Below, piece by piece: positions 57,528 to 64,000 of a DNA stretch of 64,000 nt. Source of the DNA: Lentimicrobium saccharophilum. GTDB lineage: Bacteria; Bacteroidota; Bacteroidia; Bacteroidales; Lentimicrobiaceae. The notes below the pieces were generated by a model. That model worked only from the letters and a program-made list of their open reading frames with translations. It did not search any database and was not told the origin of the DNA. The first letter of the stretch is position 1. Each line of letters opens with the position of its first letter. The stretch spans positions 781,748 through 845,747 of the forward strand of contig NZ_DF968182.1 in NCBI RefSeq assembly GCF_001192835.1, given 5' to 3'. Made by a program: the position numbers and the translations under genes.

Positions 57528-57712
57528 GCAGGTGCAAGTCTGTGACTTGTACCTCTTTTTCCAGGTGTCTGTTTGGGATTCCTATTGCGTCGAAATAACG
57601 GCTAATCTTCCACCCTTTCCCTCTATAAAAGCGGCCTGTCATTTCAAATCCCGCCAAGCGGGATGAGAAATCTGATAAAATTAAAACAGATCTTCAATTT
57701 TATCAGAATAAT
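57528..57712 (+). repeat. Interspersed repeat, copy 1 (type A, 185 bp)
   Basis: This 185-bp unit is almost identical to copy 4 (58745-58929), with about four mismatches by eye. It contains several short inverted repeats: AAGTC/GACTT near the start, CCCGC..GCGGG in the middle and TGATAAAATT..AATTTTATCA near the end. Copy 2 follows directly. Confidence 0.85.
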
Positions 57713-57800
57713 GCAGGCATAAGTCTGTGACTTGTGCCTTGTTTTCCGATTGCCTGTTTGAGATTCCTCCTTCGTCGGAATGACGTTTTAACTGTTGATT

Positions 57801-57855
57801 AAAGGGGGGTGGCAGTGGGTGGCGGTTTTTCCGCCACCCACTGCCACCCCCCTTT
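57801..57855 (+). repeat. Perfect 25-bp hairpin inside repeat copy 2
   Basis: Positions 57801-57825 are exactly complementary to 57831-57855, with a five-T loop. The stem is G/C rich and would form a very stable cruciform or RNA hairpin. Copy 3 keeps a shorter, partly different version of the same hairpin at about 58601-58650. Confidence 0.9.
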
Positions 57856-57902
57856 CCCTCTATAAAAGCCACCCACTGCCACCCCCCTTTCCCTCTATAA
57901 AA
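57833..57902 (+). repeat. 35-bp tandem duplication, two copies
   Basis: 57833-57867 and 57868-57902 are identical by eye, each ending CCCTCTATAAAA. The duplication copies the right arm of the hairpin plus its flank, so two right arms compete for one left arm. Confidence 0.88.
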
Positions 57903-58198
57903 GCGTCCTGTCATTTCGAATCCCGCTCATGCGGGATGAGAAATCTCCGGATAGTTAAACTACTTCATCATAAACATTAACTGTTGTCCGGCTATATTAT
58001 GAGATTCTTCTTCTGCATGATTGGGACAGTGAAGTGAAGAAATGTCCAAAGAGCCAGTCCCGACACTTTTTCGGGCGGGTTCATAGAAGGTAATCACATC
58101 ACCCCGTAAAAAGTCTACCGAATAATTTTGACAATTATTCTTAACTTGCACTTATTTAATCCGTTTGTAACATTTTAGCCATTAAACAAATTGTAGTT

Positions 58199-58582
58199 AT
58201 GAAGAAAGGTGGATATGTATATATAATGACAAATACAAACTGTTCAACACTATACATTGGTGTAACAAATGATTTATGTCGCAGAATAGGTGAGCATAAG
58301 AATCATTTAATCAAGAACTCTTTCACCGATAAATACAATCTTGAGCATTGCATCTATTTTGAGGAATTTGCATCTATAATTGATGCGATTAAAAGGGAGA
58401 AAGAAATAAAAAAGTGGAATCGTCAAAAGAAAGAAAATCTAATCAACAGTCAAAACCCCGATTGGAAAGTACTTGTTACAGAACATGGATTTAAAAGGGA
58501 GAATGTATCATTTGGCAGGCAAATGGATGATATAGTTCAGGAGTTGCAGGCAAAGGGTGAGATTCCCCCTTCATCGGAATGA
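58199..58582 (+). CDS. GIY-YIG nuclease-domain protein
   Basis: A 127-residue protein. The GIY-YIG core (about residues 4-90) has GYVYIMTNTN and LYIGVTNDLCRRIGEHKNH, with the tyrosines, glycine and arginine of the family, and a later Glu-rich helix (AIKREKEIKKWNRQKKENLI) ending INSQNPDWK. This is the small UPF0213/URI-type nuclease. The last about 35 residues are a variable tail; GEIPPSSE and the stop are encoded by repeat copy 3. The gene is flanked symmetrically by related repeats and is AT-rich compared with its neighbours. It may act on the repeats, but that is inference. Confidence 0.85.
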   Translation: MKKGGYVYIMTNTNCSTLYIGVTNDLCRRIGEHKNHLIKNSFTDKYNLEHCIYFEEFASIIDAIKREKEIKKWNRQKKENLINSQNPDWKVLVTEHGFKRENVSFGRQMDDIVQELQAKGEIPPSSE

Positions 58583-58744
58583 CGTTTTAACTGTTGATTA
58601 AAAGAGAGGCAGTGGGTGGCGGTTTTTCACCCGCCCACTGCCACCTCTTCCCTCAATAAAAGTGGCCTGTCATTTCGAATCCCGCACATGCGGGATGAGA
58701 AATCCGATAAAATTAGAACCGATCTTCAGTTTTACCCGAATAAT
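58559..58744 (+). repeat. Interspersed repeat, copy 3 (type B, lacks the first about 47 bp)
   Basis: It begins at GAGATTCC, inside the nuclease coding sequence, and matches copy 2 with about two mismatches over the first 44 bp. A GGCAGTGGG..CCCACTGCC hairpin and CCCGCACATGCGGG follow. It runs directly into copy 4. Confidence 0.8.
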
Positions 58745-58929
58745 GCAGGTGCAAGTCTGTGACTTGTACCTCTTTTTCCAGGCGTCTGTTTGGGATTCCT
58801 ATTGCGTCGGAATAACGGCTAATCTTCCACCCTTTTCCTCTATAAAAGCGGCCTGTCATTTCAAATCCCGCCAAGCGGGATGAGAAATCTGATAAAATTA
58901 AAACCGATCTTCAATTTTATCAGAATAAT
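58745..58929 (+). repeat. Interspersed repeat, copy 4 (type A, 185 bp)
   Basis: Near-identical to copy 1. A partial fifth unit (about 58930-58955, GGCGCAAGTCTGTGGATTGTGC) follows and then ends before the ribosomal-protein promoter. Confidence 0.85.
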
Positions 58930-59013
58930 GAAGGCGCAAGTCTGTGGATTGTGCATCACTTTTTCCCATCAAAAAATGCGCACCGGTTTTATCAACAATT
59001 AATTGTTTACAAA

Positions 59014-59045
59014 TTTGTTAAATAGAAAAAATACTTCTACCTTTG
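59014..59045 (+). promoter_or_regulatory. Promoter of the rplM-rpsI(-rpsB-tsf) operon
   Basis: TTTG at 59014-59017 and TACCTTTG at 59038-59045 are 20 nt apart: a textbook Bacteroidota promoter. Transcription would start near 59051, giving a leader of about 160 nt. Confidence 0.8.
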
Positions 59046-59208
59046 CACCCCTTTTTAAGGGATAAGTGTGTCCGTGAATGGCCGTAACCTGAAGCGTGAG
59101 CAGCTTATTCACTTTAAAGGCAGGGTCGTAAATTGCTGTATCTCATGCCCGTGATCAGTAATGCTGACGGCTGGTTTTATTGTTTTTCATCAATAATTCA
59201 TTTAACAA
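59046..59208 (+). promoter_or_regulatory. rplM leader, possible L13-type autoregulatory RNA
   Basis: The leader is unusually long for a ribosomal-protein gene and can form several short helices (for example around GCTGACGGC). Structured L13 leaders have been proposed for Bacteroidota. I did not match it to a consensus, so this is a candidate only. Confidence 0.35.
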
Positions 59209-59664
59209 ATGGACACATTAAGTTATAAAACTTTGTCGGCCACACCCGATAACATTCAGAAGAACTGGGTGCTGGTTGATGCAGAAGGCGAGACACTGGG
59301 CCGCCTTGCAAGCAAAGTTGCCAACCTGATCAGGGGTAAATACAAAACTAATTTCACTCCCAATCTTGACTGTGGCGACTATGTAATTGTCATCAATGCC
59401 GAGAAAATCAAGCTCACGGGCAAAAAACTCACTGATAAGGTTTATGTTCGTCATACCGGTTACCCCGGCGGGCAGCGTTTTGCCACCCCGCAGGAACTCA
59501 TGCAGAAATTCCCTGAGCGGATTATCGAGCATGCAGTAAGGGGAATGCTGCCGAGCAACAAGCTTGGCGATGCCCTTTACCGTAACCTTAAGGTGTATGT
59601 CGGGCCTGAGCATCCGCACCAGGCGCAGCAGCCACAATTGATTAACCTTAATTCAATCAAATAA
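59209..59664 (+). CDS. rplM: 50S ribosomal protein L13
   Basis: A 151-residue protein with the L13 blocks [40 protein letters not shown] and [21 protein letters not shown]13 is an early assembly protein of the large subunit. rpsI starts 2 bp after its stop, the usual rplM-rpsI pair. Confidence 0.98.
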   Translation: MDTLSYKTLSATPDNIQKNWVLVDAEGETLGRLASKVANLIRGKYKTNFTPNLDCGDYVIVINAEKIKLTGKKLTDKVYVRHTGYPGGQRFATPQELMQKFPERIIEHAVRGMLPSNKLGDALYRNLKVYVGPEHPHQAQQPQLINLNSIK

Positions 59665-59666
59665 CA

Positions 59667-60053
59667 ATGGAAGTGATCAACGCCCTTGGCAGACGTAAAA
59701 CTGCCGTAGCCCGTATCTATATGAAAGACGGGAATGGATCCATTACAGTCAATGGAAGGGATTACAAGGAATATTTCCCCACAGGTACATTGCAGTATGT
59801 AGTTACCCAGTCGCTTGAAATTTCTGATGCACTTGGCAAATATGATATCAAAGCCAATCTTGATGGTGGTGGAATTACCGGTCAGGCAGAGGCCCTTCGC
59901 CTTGCCATTTCAAAAGCGCTGTGTGAACTGAATCCTGAAAACCGTCCTCCCCTCAAAGCTAAAGGATTGATGAGAAGGGATCCGCGAATGGTTGAAAGGA
60001 AAAAGCCCGGCCAGAAGAAGGCCCGCAAAAAATTCCAGTTCAGCAAGCGTTAA
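59667..60053 (+). CDS. rpsI: 30S ribosomal protein S9
   Basis: A 128-residue protein: [20 protein letters not shown] at the start, [19 protein letters not shown] in the centre, and the conserved basic end [17 protein letters not shown] that reaches the ribosomal P site. A 118-bp gap to rpsB follows. Confidence 0.98.
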   Translation: MEVINALGRRKTAVARIYMKDGNGSITVNGRDYKEYFPTGTLQYVVTQSLEISDALGKYDIKANLDGGGITGQAEALRLAISKALCELNPENRPPLKAKGLMRRDPRMVERKKPGQKKARKKFQFSKR

Positions 60054-60171
60054 TCCTGAATGGTGTTTAGTATCTAAATTGCCGGGACCTCTGATTTATT
60101 CAGCAGTCGCCTGAAACAGCGCTACCCGGTGATTGATTTTCACAGAATGTAAACAATTAACAAAAATTTAA

Positions 60172-61080
60172 ATGGCAAGAACAACTTTTGACGAATTACT
60201 GGATGCCGGTTCACATTTCGGACATCTCAAACGTAAATGGAATCCCAATATGGCTCCCTATATTTTTATGGAGCGTAACGGCATTCATATTATTGACCTT
60301 TACAAAACCATAGCCAAGATTGATGAAGCTGCCGCAGCGATGAAGCAGATCACCAAATCAGGTAAAAAAGTCCTTTTTGTTGCTACAAAGAAACAGGCAA
60401 AGGAAATCGTTGCCGACCATGTGAAATCGGTTGCAATGCCTTATGTTACTGAGCGCTGGCCTGGTGGAATGCTGACCAATTTCGCAACCATCCGTAAGGC
60501 GGTTCGGAAAATGTCATCCATCGACAAGCTGATGAGCAGTCCCAGTTTCGAGAATATCTCCAAACGTGAGCGCCTGCAGATTGCCCGCGAGCGTGCCAAA
60601 CTGGAGAAGAACCTTGGTTCCATTGCCGATCTCAGCCGCCTTCCGGCCGCATTGTTTGTTGTTGATATCGTAAAGGAACACATTGCTGTGGCAGAAGCCC
60701 GCAAGCTCAATATTCCCACTTTCGCCATCGTGGACACTAATTCTGATCCCAACCTGGTTGATTTCCCGATTCCCGCCAACGACGATGCTTCCAAATCAAT
60801 TTCCCTTATCGTTGGAAAAATGGTTCAGGCAATCGAAGAAGGACTTATGGAAAGAAAGATTGATCGTGATAAACGTGCTGAGGAAGACCGGGAAGAGGGC
60901 GCATCAGGAAGGCTTGACCGCGATTTTGACCTTGACGAGGATGAAGATGAGGATGCCGTTGGCGGCACTGAGCGTCTGCGCGCTAAAGCAACCCCTGCTG
61001 ACGAAGCCGGTGGAGACAGCCGCTCACGTAAGCCTGGCACCCGTAAACCGTTGGGTAAAAAACCCGGCCCCCGCAAATAA
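60172..61080 (+). CDS. rpsB: 30S ribosomal protein S2 with long charged C-terminal extension
   Basis: A 302-residue protein. The S2 core (residues 1 to about 228) has LLDAGSHFGHLKRKWNPNMA, VLFVATKKQAKEIVADHV, ERWPGGMLTNFATIRKAV and IPTFAIVDTNSDPNLVDFPI. About 70 extra residues follow: an acidic run (DFDLDEDEDEDA) and then a basic, proline-rich tail (RKPGTRKPLGKKPGPRK). Extensions of S2 occur in several Bacteroidota. Confidence 0.97.
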   Translation: MARTTFDELLDAGSHFGHLKRKWNPNMAPYIFMERNGIHIIDLYKTIAKIDEAAAAMKQITKSGKKVLFVATKKQAKEIVADHVKSVAMPYVTERWPGGMLTNFATIRKAVRKMSSIDKLMSSPSFENISKRERLQIARERAKLEKNLGSIADLSRLPAALFVVDIVKEHIAVAEARKLNIPTFAIVDTNSDPNLVDFPIPANDDASKSISLIVGKMVQAIEEGLMERKIDRDKRAEEDREEGASGRLDRDFDLDEDEDEDAVGGTERLRAKATPADEAGGDSRSRKPGTRKPLGKKPGPRK

Positions 61081-61110
61081 TTCATTAACTTTACTTAATT
61101 GTCTGAATTT

Positions 61111-61947
61111 ATGGTAAATATAACTGCTGCTGACGTCAATAAACTTCGCCAGATGACCGGTGCCGGTATGATGGATTGCAAAAAGGCGCTTCAGGAAAAT
61201 GATGGTGATTTTGAAAAAGCCATCGACTATCTGCGTAAGAAAGGTCAGAAACTGGCCACCAAGCGCGCTGATAAAGATGCCAACGAAGGTATTGTGCTTG
61301 CTCGTACCAATGAGTCCAAGGATTATGCCGCCGTATTTATGCTCAATTGTGAAACCGATTTCGTGGCAAAAAATCAGGAATTTGTCGATTTTTCAAATCT
61401 TCTGATGTCAAAGGCCATTGAGCATCTGCCGTCGACCATTGAAGAATTTAAAGCGTTGGACGTTAATGGCCGCAATGTTGAGGAGAATATTACTGAAATG
61501 GTAGGTAAAACGGGTGAAAAAATGGAGCTGGCTCATTTTGAGGTGATCCGTGCGCCCCGCGTATTTGCTTACAATCATCCGGGTAACCGTCTTGCAACCA
61601 TTCTCGGGCTGAACAAAACCGGAGCAGAAGGCATTGACCAGGCCGGACATGAAGTGGCAATGCAGATTGCTGCCATGGCTCCCGTGGCTGTTGACAAGGA
61701 TGATGTACCGGCTGAAACCATTGCCCGCGAAATTGAAATCGGCAAAGAACAGGCCCGTCAGGAAGGAAAACCCGAAGAAATGGTTGAGAAAATCGCCATT
61801 GGCAAACTCAACAAATTCTACAAGGAAAGCACCCTGCTGAATCAGGAATTTGTCAGGGATAACAAACTTTCAGTAGGCGAGTATCTCCGTAAACTGGATA
61901 AGGACCTTACCGTTACAGGATTTAAGCGCTTTATGCTTGGTGCATAA
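61111..61947 (+). CDS. tsf: Elongation factor Ts
   Basis: ATG 61111 gives 278 residues (MVNITAADVNKLRQMTGAGM); a TTG 12 bp upstream is not needed. The N-terminal UBA-like domain has CKKALQENDGDFEKAIDYL, and the core NCETDFVAKNQEF is the conserved EF-Tu contact. It recycles EF-Tu-GDP. It follows rpsB by 30 bp, the usual rpsB-tsf order, and is closed by a strong terminator. Confidence 0.98.
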   Translation: MVNITAADVNKLRQMTGAGMMDCKKALQENDGDFEKAIDYLRKKGQKLATKRADKDANEGIVLARTNESKDYAAVFMLNCETDFVAKNQEFVDFSNLLMSKAIEHLPSTIEEFKALDVNGRNVEENITEMVGKTGEKMELAHFEVIRAPRVFAYNHPGNRLATILGLNKTGAEGIDQAGHEVAMQIAAMAPVAVDKDDVPAETIAREIEIGKEQARQEGKPEEMVEKIAIGKLNKFYKESTLLNQEFVRDNKLSVGEYLRKLDKDLTVTGFKRFMLGA

Positions 61948-61969
61948 TTTTTACTGAAATTAACTGAGA

Positions 61970-61997
61970 GGCTATCCGGTGAGGATAGCCTTTTTTG
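61970..61997 (+). terminator. Rho-independent terminator of tsf
   Basis: GGCTATCC (61970-61977) pairs with GGATAGCC (61983-61990), followed by six Ts. Confidence 0.9.
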
Positions 61998-62123
61998 TAT
62001 TTCCACAGATGGCAATTTGGGTTATGATAAGCAATGTTCCGGTTCTGAAATACTTAATTTTGCTGAATATCTTGTCTACCAGGATAATCCTGACCGCCGG
62101 GAACCTCAGGCCCGGAAATATAA

Positions 62124-62152
62124 CAAAAAAAGGCCGCCCTCCGGACAGCCTT
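62124..62152 (-). terminator. Terminator of the ftsZ-GatB/YqeY unit
   Basis: On the minus strand AAGGCTGTCC and GGGCGGCCTT form a stem with two G-U pairs, followed by a run of Ts. It lies 25 bp past the GatB/YqeY stop. Confidence 0.7.
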
Positions 62153-62176
62153 CTGCGAGCAATGAATAGAAATATT

Positions 62177-62626
62177 TCAGGGGTTTAATAGTTCCTTTAC
62201 AATGCCTGCAATCATTTTATTGTCAGCCTTTCCGGCCAGTTGCTGTGAGGCTGCGGCCATCACCTTACCCATATCCCTGATACCGGTCGCGCCGGAATCC
62301 AGGATAATAGCCTTTATCAGCGGGATAATATCTTCCCTTTCGAGTTGCTTTGGCAGGTAGGATGCAATAATATCAGCCTGAAACAATTCTGTTTCCGCCA
62401 GATCGTTGCGTTGCTGACCGGAATAGATCTCTGCGGTTTCACGGCGCTGTTTTACCAGTTTCTGAAGAAGCTTCACTTCAACTTCTTCAGTGATTTCGCC
62501 GCCACCTTCGCTGGTCATCGCCAGCAGCAGGGCCGACTTTACCGCCCGCAACGCCTCAAGCTTTTCCTTTTCCCGCGCCAGCATGGCTTTTTTGATGTCT
62601 TCGTTTATTTTGTCTGTCAGGCTCAT
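62177..62626 (-). CDS. GatB/YqeY-domain protein
   Basis: A 149-residue protein equal to the tRNA-binding YqeY domain found at the end of GatB. Typical blocks are MLAREKEKLEALRAVKSALL, EIYSGQQRNDLAETE and ATGIRDMGKVMAAASQQLAG. Stand-alone YqeY proteins have no proven role. It lies 15 bp after ftsZ, a common arrangement in Bacteroidota. Confidence 0.93.
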   Translation of the reverse strand: MSLTDKINEDIKKAMLAREKEKLEALRAVKSALLLAMTSEGGGEITEEVEVKLLQKLVKQRRETAEIYSGQQRNDLAETELFQADIIASYLPKQLEREDIIPLIKAIILDSGATGIRDMGKVMAAASQQLAGKADNKMIAGIVKELLNP

Positions 62627-62641
62627 GGCTGATGAAAATCA

Positions 62642-64000
62642 TTAATCTACATTATCGTGCAGGAAAGCGTTGTTTTGCCGCATTTCCACCGGATTGTTCT
62701 CTGTTTTGAAAAGGGTGTAACGCGATACTTCCGAAGTCCCGGATGACGGAGTGTCCCGTAACTCAACATTCCTGCGTAGGTAGGCTGGTTGGTTTTCCAT
62801 TTCGGCCAGTCCGTCGGGCGAAGCAATTTTAATGCTGATTTCTTTCAGCCTGGCATATCTGGCATTGGCAATCTCTTCCTGTTTTTCAAGATTGTCCGCA
62901 TCTTCAGCATCATCTGGATTTTCAGGCCTGAATGACCGCAGGAAATCGAATCCGGGTTCTTTTTCACGGGTTGTTCTTACCGGAGCAGCGATAAAACCAT
63001 CAGCCTGTTTATCATTGTTTTGTGATGGGTTAACCTTACTCCTTGACGGGTTAAGGTCAAATGTGAAGGTACGCTGCGGTTCCGCCGGTATTTTGGCTTC
63101 TGCCGGTGGTTCGGGGGCCGGGGTGGGGGCCGGTGATGGTGCGGTTTTGTCCGTTTCTACGCTCCTGTTGACCAGGGTGATCTCTTCAATCTGTGCAGGC
63201 GCCGGCTTTGCCGGTTCTGCCGATTTCGGACCAGCCTGAGCCGGCTCCTGGTTCAACGGATAAACAATGACTTCGGGTTTTCCGGATTCTCCGGTATTCT
63301 TGTTTTTGGAATCGAAACCAGTGGCAATGAGGGTAATGCTGATCTTACTGCCCAATGTTTCATCGGTACCGTTACCCCAGATGATGTCAGCGCCGGATCC
63401 GGCCTCATGCTGAATATAATCGGTGATTTCCATTACCTCATCAAGGGTGATTTCTTCAGTCCCTGACGAGATATAAAGCAGGATATTGCTGGCGCCGCGG
63501 ATATTTGCATCGTCGAGCAGGGGAGAGGTCATGGCCATCTGAACGGCTTCCAGCGCTCTGTTTTCTCCTTCGGCCAGTCCGGATCCCATGATGGCTTTGC
63601 CGCTGTCCTTCATTACCGTTTTTACATCCTCAAAGTCAACATTGATGTAACCGGTAACCGTGATGATTTCAGCTATTCCTTTTGCAGCCACGGTAAGGAT
63701 GTTGTCGGCTTTGCTGAAAGCTTCCGAGAGTTTGAGGTCTCCTTCCAGTTCGCGCAGTTTGTCATTGCAGATGATCAGCAAGGTATCTACGGACTTACGC
63801 AGTTCATCGATACCTGCACGGGCCTGCTGAGCGCGCTTTCTGCCCTCAAATGAAAAGGGGAGGGTTACAATACCGACGGTGAGGATGCCAAGCTCTTTTG
63901 CCAGGGCTGCAATCACGGGAGCGGCTCCTGTGCCGGTACCTCCACCCATACCGGCGGTGATAAACACCATTTTGGTATTACTCTCCAGTATCTTGCGAAT
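62642..64000 (-). CDS. ftsZ: Cell division protein FtsZ, partial (N-terminus beyond right edge)
   Basis: The frame is open to the window edge; the visible part starts [20 protein letters not shown]. The tubulin signature GGGTGTG is present, followed by the T7-loop region [20 protein letters not shown] and the C-terminal GTPase-fold domain ([12 protein letters not shown]). A long proline-rich linker (about 200 residues, rich in PAPAP-type segments) follows and ends in a conserved-looking tail ([16 protein letters not shown]). Roughly the first 100 residues lie outside the window. Confidence 0.96.
   Translation of the reverse strand: MRKILESNTKMVFITAGMGGGTGTGAAPVIAALAKELGILTVGIVTLPFSFEGRKRAQQARAGIDELRKSVDTLLIICNDKLRELEGDLKLSEAFSKADNILTVAAKGIAEIITVTGYINVDFEDVKTVMKDSGKAIMGSGLAEGENRALEAVQMAMTSPLLDDANIRGASNILLYISSGTEEITLDEVMEITDYIQHEAGSGADIIWGNGTDETLGSKISITLIATGFDSKNKNTGESGKPEVIVYPLNQEPAQAGPKSAEPAKPAPAQIEEITLVNRSVETDKTAPSPAPTPAPEPPAEAKIPAEPQRTFTFDLNPSRSKVNPSQNNDKQADGFIAAPVRTTREKEPGFDFLRSFRPENPDDAEDADNLEKQEEIANARYARLKEISIKIASPDGLAEMENQPAYLRRNVELRDTPSSGTSEVSRYTLFKTENNPVEMRQNNAFLHDNVD

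Larger units (their letters stand above)
57713..57959 (+). repeat. Interspersed repeat, copy 2 (type B, longer)
   Basis: It starts with the same GCAGG..AAGTCTGTGACTTGT block as type A, then differs: GGAATGACGTTTTAACTG and a large hairpin replace the middle part. The CCCGC..GCGGG inverted repeat is retained (CCCGCTCATGCGGG). It is closest to copy 3 on the other side of the nuclease gene. Confidence 0.8.

Noticed and set aside
58199-58582. Group I intron homing endonuclease
   Set aside because: No intron structure or split host gene is visible; the protein is of the small free-standing GIY-YIG type.
58662-58883. Short frame inside repeats (also 57681-57914 and 57795-57980)
   Set aside because: They are translations of the repeat units themselves and recur with each copy, so they are not independent genes.
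57528-58955. CRISPR array
   Set aside because: Units are 185-250 bp, adjacent without spacers of even length, and no cas genes are present.

Overview
The window looks like chromosomal DNA of a Bacteroidota bacterium, probably Bacteroidales-like. Evidence: SusC/SusD pairs with surface lipoproteins, type IX secretion (T9SS) C-terminal sorting domains, a GldA-type ABC ATPase, a sensor-propeller/Y_Y_Y/LuxR membrane regulator, a SAM-II-like riboswitch, and several Bacteroidota promoters (-7 TAnnTTTG with a TTG/TTTG about 20 nt upstream). Genus cannot be told from the sequence alone. No tRNA, rRNA, CRISPR array or prophage was seen.

Layout. 1-6745 (minus strand): end of a glucan-type polysaccharide utilization locus (PUL): membrane-spanning regulator, PKD surface lipoprotein, GH16 beta-glucanase, and a SusC that runs off the left edge. 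6914-8634: a GT2 glycosyltransferase overlapping an ECF sigma factor. 8684-12193 (minus): a tight four-gene operon of methyltransferase, M19 dipeptidase, phosphopantetheinyl transferase and patatin lipase. 12504-38048: the most interesting block, a mannose-glycan PUL. It has a XylR-type regulator, a SusC gene split by a 1567-bp IS1634-like element with perfect ends, SusD, a LamG lipoprotein, an MGH1-like hydrolase, GH125, GH92, and six phosphoester-hydrolase-type genes (GDPD-like, EEP, alkaline phosphatase, PHP, two calcineurin-like). A ROK kinase and a double-SIS isomerase follow. The gene set suggests release and dephosphorylation of phosphorylated manno-glycans (phosphomannan, GPI-type glycan or similar); this substrate is inference.

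38111-43195: two tandem PLP decarboxylases and an isolated urocanate hydratase. 43375-46009: two divergent T9SS cargo proteins. 46647-53012: a probable 3-keto-sugar operon (DoxX, three Gfo/Idh/MocA oxidoreductases, a TIM-barrel isomerase-like lipoprotein, a DUF1080 hydrolase). 53094-57494: metK under a SAM-II-like riboswitch, gldA, and a nucleotide-sugar dehydrogenase.

57528-58955: four copies of a hairpin-rich repeat in the order A-B-[GIY-YIG nuclease gene]-B-A. The nuclease's last codons and stop lie inside a repeat. 59014-61997: rplM-rpsI-rpsB-tsf with promoter and terminator. 62177-64000 (minus): GatB/YqeY protein and ftsZ, whose N-terminal part lies outside the window.
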